Source of the DNA: Microdochium bolleyi
Lineage: Eukaryota; Ascomycota; Sordariomycetes; Xylariales; Microdochiaceae
Length of the DNA: 64,000 nt
Direction: 5' to 3'
Assembly: GCA_001566295.1 (NCBI GenBank)
Contig: KQ964249.1
Location: 558,001 to 622,000, forward strand
Position numbers and translations under genes: made by a program. Positions within the stretch are counted from its first letter, which is position 1; each line of letters starts with the position of its first letter. Positions 54,930 to 64,000 of this stretch are shown piece by piece. The notes under the pieces are model-generated. The model saw only the letters and a list, made by a program, of their open reading frames with translations. It searched no databases and was not told the origin of the DNA.

Positions 54930-55792
54930 AAGTCTTTTCCTTCTGTTTCTTTATCCTTTTTTTCCTGGATCAACATGCAGCACGCACGAGGATATGGAGC
55001 TGGTTCTCTATCTCGGGCATCGCTCTGCGCTAATGACAATTTTTCACGGGATCATGACCTTATGAGGAAAAAAGAGGAATGTACGACGACGGGATATCCG
55101 ACCATCATGATACTGAACGATTATGATGAGTACGAAGAGATGCAACAGCAGCAGCAAGGCAAAATCGGATCGGCGCAATGCATACATGCATACATGATAC
55201 TTCTATCTTTTAGACTTTTACGAGTTCAGGCTTATTCATCGACATCGTGGAGTGCTCCAAGGCCTCTGCGCTTCTTTTTCACATATATAATACATACTTC
55301 TTGCTCACACTGATACGCTGTTCACAGCTTGCACTGAGACTTGACATGAGCCTTTGAATTTTGCGTGGTGCACCTTGGGTTGACGCAAGACTTCTGCTGC
55401 TGCTGTGCAAGGAGATGGTGGTGGCGGCGTCGCTTGACACGCGGGGCGCTGGCTCGTTACGCGCAAGGACGGACGCCATGCGATGACATGCCGAAAGTTC
55501 CAAAGGCAACCCAGCGGACGGTTAATTATGACCAACGGTTGTTGCGCTACTGTATCATCCACTTGCCATGCCGGTCGGCCCGGCTGGTGCGGAGACACGG
55601 ACATGCGTGAGAAGCAGTGCCGGACGGCCCAGCATGGTACAAGAGCCACAGCGCTCGCACAGCCGTGTACTACTGCATTTCCCATGTCTCGTTCGAGTGA
55701 TGACTGTTCGTGATTACAAGTCTGTTTATTCATCCTTCATCTCTACCGCATTGTGCAAGTGAAAAGCTTTCTCGGGTATCCTGGCTTCCCGC
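54930..55792. other. Convergent 3' region, no gene seen
   Basis: About 860 bases between the converging genes ending at 54929 and 55793. It has a T-rich part just after 54929 and no recognisable gene. Confidence 0.55.
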
Positions 55793-58700
55793 CTACTCGT
55801 AGTGGTACATTGCGCTCGGCGGCTGGGGCCGATCGTGGGGTTGTTGCTGCGACGGCGGCGGCGGCTGGTGCAGCGGCTGCTGATCCTGTTGCTGCTGGTA
55901 CTGTTGAACTGGCACTGTCCCGTAGTAGCTCGGGGCTATGGGCTGTCTGCTGTTGCCACCATCTTCATGGTCTGTGGCTGGGATTTGGGCATGTTCAGGC
56001 TGCTGTCCGCCCGCGCCAGGACTCGTGTCGCTCGTTGTCGGACGTGGTAGTGCACTCTCGCCGGCCACGATATGTGGTAGCTGTGGCGCGGCAGCAGAAG
56101 CCGCGGCTGTGGTTCCTCTTTCTTCGGCCTCCGGGGTGCCACTGACAAAGCCGCCACCGCCGATGTTGTTGCCCGCGTTGTTCCGTGCAGCTGAGATGTA
56201 GTACATGGCACCCGCGAGCGTGCTCGGGTCCGCAGGCATGTGCGGCCATTCGATGAGGAAGCTCGCGCATGTGACGATGATCATGAGCCCGATGATGGTG
56301 GCGGCCAGGAACACGCAGGCGGCGTGGGTCTCGGACGTGTGGACCATGCGGTATGGCACGTTGGCCAGCAGCGCGGGGAGGAACTCGGCGAAGAGAGCGA
56401 CCGCAGCGACTGAGGCAAGGTACCAATCATGTGTGCCCTGCCAGAAGCTGACGGACCGGGCGAGCCCGCTGAACGCGTTAGTCGAGAGGCTCATATTGAT
56501 GGCGTCGCGAGTGCGTGATGGGTCGGTGGCGAGGATGCGGTAGGGAGTCATGAATGTGATACCTGATAAGGCGTAAATGTTAGCCCGCGCTGTGGGTGCA
56601 CGATGGGAGGAGGATGCGGTGGACTTGCAGTAGAAGTAAGACGACCAGAACAAGGTAATGGTCATGCCCACAGTCACTATCAAAATGCGGACCCCGACTG
56701 TCTCGCTGGACATCCACACTCCCAGGGCTGTGTCGGGGCTCAACGCCCAGTATGAGACGATGAGCGTGAACATGCCCAGAAGGACCAGGAGGATGATGAT
56801 TCTTCCTAGAACCGTCAATGCGAAGAATGGCACTGCTTTTCTGGCCCGACCAGATGCCTTGGCCTTCGTGCCAGACAAGAACGTCACGGGGTCCACGAGC
56901 GGGCCGTGCCGGTCATCCTCAGTAGGAACGATCCCGTACTTGAGCATTGCGCCGTCCTGTTGTTGTTCAAGAGCGTAGCTGAAGCCGTTGAGCAGTTGGC
57001 GTGCTTGGGAGTTGTCGACATCGCCATTCCTGTCCTCGAGGTACTTGAGTCGTGCGAGGACCACTTGGAAGTCTTCGTTTGAAGATAGTTCTGCCATCGC
57101 CACCAAGCTCCATGGTTTGTCCTTCAAACCGGTTCGGTGGACGCGCCATAGAAGCACCATGAGCACCAGGAGAAGAACAGACATAACAGAGAGCACGCCC
57201 ACAGCCGCATGCGACCACGCTGGGAATACACCAAGTGTGATAGCACAGTTTGCAGGACTGCCCTGCCCTGCTCGGCAATCCGGCCCACGCAAAATGATCC
57301 TGATGGTTTCTGCGCTCATGGGTACGAGTACTGAGCTGAGCGCAACGAGCGAGCCAGTGATGGCGAGCAATCTCTCGCCATGGAAGAAGGACTGGAACCT
57401 GGTCACGAAAGTCCAAAACCCGATCGTCTGCCAGCTTATGGAATGTTCAGCTGATGCACCGGTCCGAGCTGTGGACAAGACACGAAAGGGGTGGTAGAGC
57501 TTGGCTACGTGATCGAGGATGCGGATCGGCAGAGTCAGGAGAGTAGCAAGTAACGTCGGAAGAATAAGCCCAGTCACATACTCTGCACCGGTGATGCTGA
57601 AGACCATCAGCTCTGTTCCAGGACTCGGGCCGGCGCTCGGGCTTTGCGTGGGGAGCGAAGCTGGAACAAGTAGTGTTCCCGTCTTAGTGGGGCTACCATC
57701 GCTGTTTGTCTGCGTTGTCGCCGACAATGTCATGGTCTGAACCACGGCTGACGTTTCTGTAGGCATGCCATTGAGCCCAGTCAATGTCGTGGACGACGTG
57801 ATGACAAAATAGGTCGCTGTGCTGGTACCATCACCCTCGCCATGAGCGAAAGTTGTGGTTTGTGGACTGTTCAAGACCAGGACAGTCTCTGTGGCAGTCG
57901 GGGATCCCTTAGAATCCGTCAGGATTTTTGTTTCGGGTGTGACCCAGACAAGTGCAGAAGTTGTGAGCGTTGGTTCGCCATCCGAGTTCCTCATTGTGGT
58001 CGCCACCGTCATGAGCGTCTCTTCCAGATCGTCAACAAACATGAGCGAGAACTCTTTTGAGCTTGTTGTCACAGCCACAATGCCGTCACTACCAGTCGTG
58101 GTGATGACCGCCACATTCGCAGCCACTGTCTTCTGTGTGAACACCTGTGTCTTCGTCGTGATCAAGGGGCTCCCATTCTGATCGATTGTAGTGATTGGAA
58201 TCAACGATGTAGTTGTAACAAGGTCGTCATGGGACACAACCACTGCTGTAAAGGCATTAACCGCGACTTCTCCATCGTCCTTGGTGGTTGTCAGTTTTAG
58301 AGTTGTCTCAACGCCATTCAGCACGGCTGTAGACACTGTCGTCGTGATGGCGGGAATTGCCTCTACAGTTGTTATTGTGCTGCCTTTGGTGGTGGCGATG
58401 TGTGTTGTGGTTGATGGGGGCTCCACGGTGATGCCAACTAGGTTGTTTTGAGTGATCGTGCGCCATATGGTCTTGGTGACCGTTTTGGGGTGCGCAACAT
58501 GCTCTGTCACGGTGAAGATGCCACCATCCACGCAAGCGCGTCTTTCGTAAAACGGAAGGCTCCCATGAGGTGCAGGCGTGGCCGCCTTTCTTTTCGATGG
58601 TCTACCGGCGTCGATGATCACATCCACGGTCACTGTCACCGTTGTGACAACGAGATTGGCGTTTTGGATCTCCGTGACAGTTCGGTAATAACAAGTGCTC

Positions 58701-60163
58701 GTAGCATCAGGTGGCAGCAATGCCACCGTTGGTGTGGCCGAAGGACCAGAAACGCCTGGCCGTGTGCTAGTGACTGTGTTCTCTCCAATCGTAATGTAGG
58801 AAGCCGGAGCAGTGTGAGAAATCTGCGGCGCAGTGACGGTTTCGGTGACTGTGACATCGCAGCTTGCACTTTCAGGTCTTGTGACTGTATCTGAACTTGT
58901 AGCTCGTGATGAAAGCGACACGGATCTTCTTGGAAAGTGGCTTCGGGCAGTCATGGCGCCATCACTGACCGTGACTGTTGGGGCGGAATTGTTTCCGGTT
59001 GCAGATCCGGCGATGAACGAGCTTTGTTCCGCTTCCACGAAGACGATATCGGTGCATGTGACAAGCTCCCTGGAAGACGACAATGTCTTGGTCGAGCTAT
59101 TTCCGATGCTAGAGTGGGTTGATAAAGTCATGCTTGAGGTGGTGATCGAGACAGTCGACGAACCCAATGATGAAGACGACGCAGACGGAATGGCGAACCC
59201 GCCGTTTGTCGTACTTGTGGAGAATTCGACCTGTTTTGTGGTATTATGGTCTGGAAACAAGCTTGCGGACGTAGGCGTTGAGGATTGCTGCTCCGTGACC
59301 GTGTCTGTTCTCGGCGATGATGAATTTGTGAGAAGGGTGCTCTGTGCACTTAACGTTGTGCTTCCTGTAAGCTGCGAAAGGATACCATTGCTATGATCGA
59401 CTGTAGATGTGGACTGTCCGGAGCTGGAATGTCCAGAGCTGAGTAGTGTCGGAGACCCAGAAGGGGATGCAATGGTGCCAGTTACTGAGTTTGGATGCAA
59501 TTCGTCGATAGTAAAGTCCTTCGCCCATCGTTTTACTTCTATGTCGTGGGCGGCCATCGCATTCACAACTATGTCGCCCCTCATTCGAAGCTCCGTGCCG
59601 TTGCCTTTGATGTGCTTTGGCGCCACGCCCTCCTGTCCGTTGGGTAGTGTGTGGACGGCAATCTCGGCCAGGGCCAGAAGCGCGCATACAATGAACAGCA
59701 CGATTCCCAAGAACCATAGCTGAAACACGCAAGGCTTGAAGTTTGGCGGTCTGGAAGCCGAGGCATTGTACACTCTCGTCTCGTCCTTGTAGGAAGCCTC
59801 CCAATCGCTGTAGTTTGCCCCATCGTACGCGGTACCTTGTTGGGCCGGTGTCCGGCCAAAGTCTTCAGGACCATAATACTCGCTGAAGCTCCTGTTAGTG
59901 CCAGACTCGGCCTGATCGTAGCGGCGCTCTTGCAGCGACTCCGTGTCGTGTTCGTCGATGGGCGACAACGCGGTGCCGATCTGGATGGTGACTGGCTTTG
60001 GCGGTGTTGCCAAATCCGTCCCATGCCCGTTCAAAGAGCGTTGTGTGTGGTCTCTCGCGGCAACATCGTAGACCGCCGGTACCGATGCGACAGCATCGCT
60101 TGCTGTGCTTTCTTCAACGACATCCTGCTGCGGCAGGGCAGCGAAACCCGAGGGCGGCGCCAT
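55793..60163 (-). CDS. Large DUF3433 membrane protein with Ser/Thr-rich ectodomain
   Basis: A single-exon gene for 1456 residues. The N-terminal about 140 residues are cytosolic and acidic, followed by FKPCVFQLWFLGIVLFIVCALLALAEIAV, the first membrane segment and the start of the DUF3433 pattern. A Ser/Thr/Val-rich region of about 700 residues with many imperfect TVT/TTTS repeats follows, probably exposed and glycosylated. The second half has seven or more hydrophobic segments, among them GLILPTLLATLLTLPIRILD, LLAITGSLVALSSVLVPM, IILLVLLGMFTLIVSYWAL and ACVFLAATIIGLMIIVTCAS. The C-terminal 100 residues are Gln/Pro-rich. The usual two-DUF3433 arrangement around a long spacer fits. Location is the plasma membrane or cell surface by inference; function is unknown. 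Confidence 0.85.
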   Translation of the reverse strand: MAPPSGFAALPQQDVVEESTASDAVASVPAVYDVAARDHTQRSLNGHGTDLATPPKPVTIQIGTALSPIDEHDTESLQERRYDQAESGTNRSFSEYYGPEDFGRTPAQQGTAYDGANYSDWEASYKDETRVYNASASRPPNFKPCVFQLWFLGIVLFIVCALLALAEIAVHTLPNGQEGVAPKHIKGNGTELRMRGDIVVNAMAAHDIEVKRWAKDFTIDELHPNSVTGTIASPSGSPTLLSSGHSSSGQSTSTVDHSNGILSQLTGSTTLSAQSTLLTNSSSPRTDTVTEQQSSTPTSASLFPDHNTTKQVEFSTSTTNGGFAIPSASSSSLGSSTVSITTSSMTLSTHSSIGNSSTKTLSSSRELVTCTDIVFVEAEQSSFIAGSATGNNSAPTVTVSDGAMTARSHFPRRSVSLSSRATSSDTVTRPESASCDVTVTETVTAPQISHTAPASYITIGENTVTSTRPGVSGPSATPTVALLPPDATSTCYYRTVTEIQNANLVVTTVTVTVDVIIDAGRPSKRKAATPAPHGSLPFYERRACVDGGIFTVTEHVAHPKTVTKTIWRTITQNNLVGITVEPPSTTTHIATTKGSTITTVEAIPAITTTVSTAVLNGVETTLKLTTTKDDGEVAVNAFTAVVVSHDDLVTTTSLIPITTIDQNGSPLITTKTQVFTQKTVAANVAVITTTGSDGIVAVTTSSKEFSLMFVDDLEETLMTVATTMRNSDGEPTLTTSALVWVTPETKILTDSKGSPTATETVLVLNSPQTTTFAHGEGDGTSTATYFVITSSTTLTGLNGMPTETSAVVQTMTLSATTQTNSDGSPTKTGTLLVPASLPTQSPSAGPSPGTELMVFSITGAEYVTGLILPTLLATLLTLPIRILDHVAKLYHPFRVLSTARTGASAEHSISWQTIGFWTFVTRFQSFFHGERLLAITGSLVALSSVLVPMSAETIRIILRGPDCRAGQGSPANCAITLGVFPAWSHAAVGVLSVMSVLLLVLMVLLWRVHRTGLKDKPWSLVAMAELSSNEDFQVVLARLKYLEDRNGDVDNSQARQLLNGFSYALEQQQDGAMLKYGIVPTEDDRHGPLVDPVTFLSGTKAKASGRARKAVPFFALTVLGRIIILLVLLGMFTLIVSYWALSPDTALGVWMSSETVGVRILIVTVGMTITLFWSSYFYCKSTASSSHRAPTARANIYALSGITFMTPYRILATDPSRTRDAINMSLSTNAFSGLARSVSFWQGTHDWYLASVAAVALFAEFLPALLANVPYRMVHTSETHAACVFLAATIIGLMIIVTCASFLIEWPHMPADPSTLAGAMYYISAARNNAGNNIGGGGFVSGTPEAEERGTTAAASAAAPQLPHIVAGESALPRPTTSDTSPGAGGQQPEHAQIPATDHEDGGNSRQPIAPSYYGTVPVQQYQQQQDQQPLHQPPPPSQQQPHDRPQPPSAMYHYE

Positions 60164-61556
60164 CTTTGTCAGTCGTTGCGGGGCGAGAGTTGAGACGTGC
60201 CGAGTTCAGGTGTTGAATTTGGCCATCCTCCGACCTGCGGATGTCCGTAACGTCATGATTCTGATAAGAGGCCTCGCAACGTATCGCCAAACAACCCCGA
60301 GCGGGGGTCGCTGCAGTATTTGAACGAGATGTATCCAATGCTTTATCCTCCGCGACGCCATGCCGGAAGCCGCAGCAGGCATATGGCTGAGACGCCGTTG
60401 GGAGGTCCCAGGCGGCTGCCACCAAAGGCGCCGCATATCCTGGCGTGGACCCTGCCGGCGCCACGTCCATTGCTGACAGGAGTTGGGGTCTTGGCCTTGG
60501 CATCAGGGAAGAGTGCATGATGAGATTGCAGAAGGCGTCAGGCGAGGGCGGCAGTGGACCAATGGAGAGCCAGGCCCTGGCGCGCAGAAGAGCGACGATG
60601 CTGACTGGCGGAGGATACGGCTGCTTGGTTTAAGATCGCGGCGGGTACGTCAGCCGGGACCCTCGTCCCTGGTGATCCCCTGTCCTTTGGCCCGGGCATT
60701 CTGTGCGTAAGAGCTGTCCGACCTCTGTGATGCTTGTGCCAAGGTCGCCGGCGCGGTTCATCAGTTCTTCATGGGAACATGGCCCAATTTGTTCGCACCT
60801 TGAAATGGGAAATCCCTTGGTCTGGCGAGAGACCTCCGGACTTTCTATCGCTAGCGACAATGAGATATTGCCGCCAGGTTAACAGCCCGGGATGGAGGCA
60901 GTGACGGCCCCATCTTCAGGGTTACCGCCCACGGAGGTAGACGGCGGCTCGCGAGCGCCCGATATAGATCACGCAGTCCAGGGTCCATATCGCACACGAC
61001 TCATCGCTGTGGGTACGGCACGCCGCCAACAGTGCAGTCCCAACAGTGTCTAATCACAATGTCATGGCGCAGCGAGCTGGTGTGGATATTTTGCCAAGCC
61101 CGAGGCATCGCTGGCCATTGAAGTCATGCTTATGTTTTTCAATTCGCCCGCGTGAGGAATAGGTTCGCGGCCTGCGGGCGGCAGTGGCTCGCGTGGTTGA
61201 GGTTGCGGTCGCTGCTGATGTAGGTAGAGACGGGTGTTGACACACGCCTGACCACAGTCGATGCTCTTGTAGTCCGATGGGGAGCGGTGGTGCCCGTTAT
61301 CTCATGAGAAGCGACTTGTTGAGGTGATGGAGACACGAAATTCTGATGAGACATTCTGGCGATGTGCAGAGCGTTTGGCGAGACCAAGCCGTGGAGAGAG
61401 GAAGCCGCTCTCCACGACTTCATGTGCCTGGTGATGCCCAACCCATCAGGTGGAATTCACGATGCATGGACACCAGTTACGCGGGGCTGCAATGAAATGC
61501 CGATACGATTATGGATAAGGGCACAATTTTCAACAGCATCCGTCGTTGCTCTAGCA
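60164..61556. other. Intergenic, no gene seen
   Basis: About 1.4 kb upstream of the DUF3433 gene and before the tRNA. Only short frames without features. Confidence 0.5.
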
Positions 61557-61674
61557 GGTGCTATCGTCTAGTGGTTAGGACATCACGTTGTGGCCGTACG
61601 CAAGTACAGTTAACACTAACTTTCACGCAAGTCAAATTGCCGTGAAAACGCCGGTTCGATTCCGGCTAGCGCCA
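61557..61674 (+). tRNA. tRNA-His(GUG) with a 46-nt intron
   Basis: The cloverleaf folds fully. The acceptor stem GGTGCTA pairs with TAGCGCC, the D stem GTCT with GGAC, the anticodon stem TCACG with CGTGA, and the T stem GCCGG with CCGGC around TTCGATT. The anticodon GTG is at 61590-61592. The intron 61594-61639 sits one base 3' of the anticodon, the standard position. The discriminator is A. The base before position 1 is A, so the G-1 needed by histidyl-tRNA must be added after transcription, as expected in eukaryotes. A T6 run at 61690-61695 is the likely Pol III terminator. Confidence 0.93.
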
Positions 61675-62982
61675 GTAACCTGGATTTCATTTTTTGCAGT
61701 CATGGTTGACCGAGAGTCGTTCTCGGATTGCCATGTACTTCGGTCAGGCATGGCTGTTGCTGCTTGCGCTGATTCGCTTTTGGCCTGGTCATGAATGCAG
61801 GTGTGTTCTGTCTGCTTGTTGACTCTGCCAGTTCATGGCCCCACTGCCTGCCCTCAGCACCCATGGTGACCTGACGAGGGATGGCGCGTGACCACACTGG
61901 ATCCCCACGTCGACAAGACAGAAGCATGCGAGAACACTTCTGCAGCGAGACTCTCTTGTCGTGTATCTGGAGATCCGTCAATCGCGAGGCCAATGAGCCA
62001 AAGCAAAATTCAAAAGGCACACACGCGCACACATGACGAAGTCGGGTGAAACAAGACTGTCACGACCTAATTTTCAGACAGCGTGAACTGATGCTCACCC
62101 TCTTGGAGCCACTAGTCCATTCGGGACCAGCCGAGCAAGTGCAACATGGCATTGTGTCAAAGTACGGATTCGGACAGCGGCTCGCCTTCTCTCATGCCAA
62201 TTTCAGGAAAGGCCCTGTGACCCAGTTGGTGGAAACGGGTGAGAACAAACTTCCAGCGGGACTGTCGAGCGTGAAACCACAGGGTTGGGCAACCCTGGCA
62301 TGGGTCCTCCAGGAGGCGGCTCATCGCAGGGTCAGCTGCGGCTCCCAGGTTGCGGACCGCGCTAACGGCCGACAACCCTCTGAACTCAACAGGCCCGAAC
62401 AAGACAGTTCCGTCCGGCATCGGTCGCGCTTTCGAGTATTGAGCGATTTCTGAGCACCATATGCCGGCTGAATGATCCACGCAAACAATGAGCCTCAGGT
62501 GCACAGCCGGGCACGCTTCCACGTACAGAGTTAGTTGAGTCCGAGTTGGTCAACTGAAACAGCAATGCGGACTCGGAGAGACCAGGGCACCCGCTGCAAC
62601 CCCTGTCGAGCCGGGGATAGCTTCAGACGATCTCAGACAAGAGACGTTTCTCGCAACCTCCTGAGCTCGGCTGCAACACACGAGGCGTTTATTCGTACTC
62701 GGGCACACTTACGATGCGCGTAATGGCCTCGGCCCGCTAAACATGTCTTCGCACGTCCAAGTATATGAGGCATCGTATCGCCCACTCTGATGCACGACTA
62801 TTTCTCTTGACCTCCCAGGCCTTTCCTCACAACCTTGTAAATAACAACCCAGACAGCTGTGCTGCCGACAACTTCGCTTCGTCCCCCATTCGCTGGTCCG
62901 AACTTACATACTCTCTCCCTTCGTGGCTCATTTCCGTTGTTTCGACTACAACATCTACCCATCTTCAACCTACCAAGCAACA
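61675..62982. other. Intergenic, no gene seen
   Basis: About 1.3 kb between the tRNA and the secreted protein at 62983. It begins with the tRNA terminator. Frames of about 120-135 codons at 62.05-62.5 kb on both strands show no domain and are not called. Confidence 0.5.
61690..61695 (+). terminator. Pol III T-run terminator
   Basis: Six consecutive T, 16 bases after the end of the tRNA-His gene. Confidence 0.75.
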
Positions 62983-63528
62983 ATGTACTTCCGCACCACC
63001 TTCCTCGCCACCATCCTGGCGGCCACCAGCGTCCTCGGCGCGGCCATCCCCAGCACCAGGATCACCACCCCGGCCATCGAGCGCCGCCAGCAGTTCCGCC
63101 AGCAGACGTACGACCAGATCTCCATCTCGGGCGGCGTCGCCGGCAACGCCGAGGCCGAGGCCAACGCCGTCTTCGCGTCGCTCAACACGGCCAACCTAGC
63201 CGCCGCGAGCGAGGCCGACAAGGACTTCCTCAACAGCGTCAACAAGATCTGCAACGAGGCCGAGAAGGGCGCCTTCAACACGGCCATCGCGGCCGCCTCG
63301 GGCGAGGCCGCCGCGGCCCTGCAGCGCGGCAAGATCAAGAACAAGGTCCTCAAGCTCAAGGCCACCCTGCTGCTGCTCGGCGTCAAGCAGGCGCAGGGCG
63401 AGAACGTCGCCGCCGACATCGCGGCCGAGACCAAGAAGTTCAACAACAACATCACGCAGGACAAGGCGCAGGCCGGCAAGACGTCGACCAAGTTGTCGTT
63501 CAACGCGAGCACCAAGGGCGGTGTCTAA
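62983..63528 (+). CDS. Small secreted Ala/Asn-rich protein
   Basis: A single-exon gene for 181 residues. The start at 62983 (ACAATGTAC, CT/CA-rich leader) gives a signal peptide, MYFRTTFLATILAATSVLGA. A short propeptide-like segment with a dibasic site (IERRQQFRQQ) follows, then a helical domain: QISISGGVAGNAEAEANAVF, NKICNEAEKGAFNTAIAAAS, and a basic amphipathic segment KIKNKVLKLKATLLLLGVKQ. Only one Cys remains in the mature chain, so it is not a disulfide-stabilised effector. The GGxAGNAEAEAN signature recalls a group of small secreted proteins in Sordariomycetes. The RR site may be cut by a Kex2-type protease. The role is unknown. Confidence 0.78.
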   Translation: MYFRTTFLATILAATSVLGAAIPSTRITTPAIERRQQFRQQTYDQISISGGVAGNAEAEANAVFASLNTANLAAASEADKDFLNSVNKICNEAEKGAFNTAIAAASGEAAAALQRGKIKNKVLKLKATLLLLGVKQAQGENVAADIAAETKKFNNNITQDKAQAGKTSTKLSFNASTKGGV

Positions 63529-64000
63529 AGCAGCCAAGAGGGCGGGCACGGGGCTGGCGTAGCTTAGAGCAGGTCAGCTGTGTCTACTTGGACATCTCGT
63601 ACGACGTTTTGAGTTGCGTGATTGTAGTCCAAGTCAATTCTAGGAAAAAAGTTCACAAGATTGCAGGAACGGTGATACGTTTTGTTCGATGCGTGCCGCC
63701 AGCATGTTCGTATAATGGTGACTCAGGAGAATCTAGTAGTGAGGTTGTCCTGGCTTACTTCACCGCACAATACACAACTCCAACTTCGCTGTACTGGTAT
63801 TATTAGAACATATCAAGATTACCGGGAGGTTTAGAAACACAGGCGGGTTTTCAAACGACACGACAGTGCCGTCGCAGCGGGTCTTAAGGACTTTAGTTCT
63901 TTAAGGCGAAACGTGCCTTTGCAAGTGGAGTTTCGGTTGGTCGCAGTTCCCGAGCTCCTCCGGTCGTAGTAAAAAAGCAGAGACGTAACCACCCGCCACC
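63529..64000. other. 3' region to window edge, no gene seen
   Basis: About 470 bases following the secreted protein. They contain AT-rich 3' sequence and no recognised gene. A gene starting beyond the edge cannot be excluded. Confidence 0.45.

Overview
The window is nuclear DNA of a filamentous ascomycete, most likely a Sordariomycete or close relative. The genes have short introns (about 55-110 nt) with GTRAGT-type donors, GCTAAC/CTAAC-type branch sites and CAG/TAG acceptors. Families typical of Pezizomycotina are present: CFEM, CBM18, fungal rhodopsin-domain membrane proteins, DUF3433, 2EXR and LaeA-like methyltransferases. There is no operon structure. Species cannot be named from the sequence alone.

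Layout. 1-7.3 kb holds secreted and decaying genes: a small 8-cysteine secreted protein (1327-1826), a truncated methyltransferase relic (~2.3-2.8 kb), a broken CBM18+CFEM gene (~3.15-4.2 kb), a frameshifted conserved ORF (4.3-5.2 kb), a broken CBM18 pair (5.4-5.8 kb) and an intact secreted DUF4430-type protein (5963-7261). 10.2-17 kb has a small secreted 6-cysteine protein, a spliced Nif3/YqfO-like protein divergent from a SAM methyltransferase, an uncharacterised ORF, and the first of three rhodopsin-domain membrane proteins. 20.4-22.0 kb holds an SRPK-like kinase that is complete except for one nonsense codon and one lost splice donor. 24.9-26.9 kb is a secreted GMC flavin oxidoreductase. 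30.8-32.4 kb is the second rhodopsin-domain gene, a close paralogue of the first. 36.7-48.2 kb is the densest part: a small Gly-rich repeat protein, a PI-specific phospholipase C, a thioesterase-like protein, a 2EXR protein, a third and divergent rhodopsin-domain gene containing a 20-nt exon, and a five-exon flavin monooxygenase. 53.2-60.2 kb has a Sordariomycete-type uncharacterised protein and a 1456-residue DUF3433 membrane protein with a Ser/Thr-rich ectodomain. An intron-containing tRNA-His(GUG) lies at 61.6 kb and a small secreted protein at 63 kb.

The genes do not form a recognisable biosynthetic cluster. The common theme is cell surface and secretion: secreted Cys-rich proteins, chitin-binding relics, three receptor-like membrane proteins, a PLC and a secreted oxidase. 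Long gene-poor stretches (17-20.4, 22-24.9, 27-30.7, 32.4-36.6 and 48.2-53.2 kb) separate the islands, and I found no recognisable mobile element in them. The decayed genes together with the kinase nulls suggest ongoing gene loss. All splice models are by eye; each was checked for reading-frame continuity, but none has transcript support.
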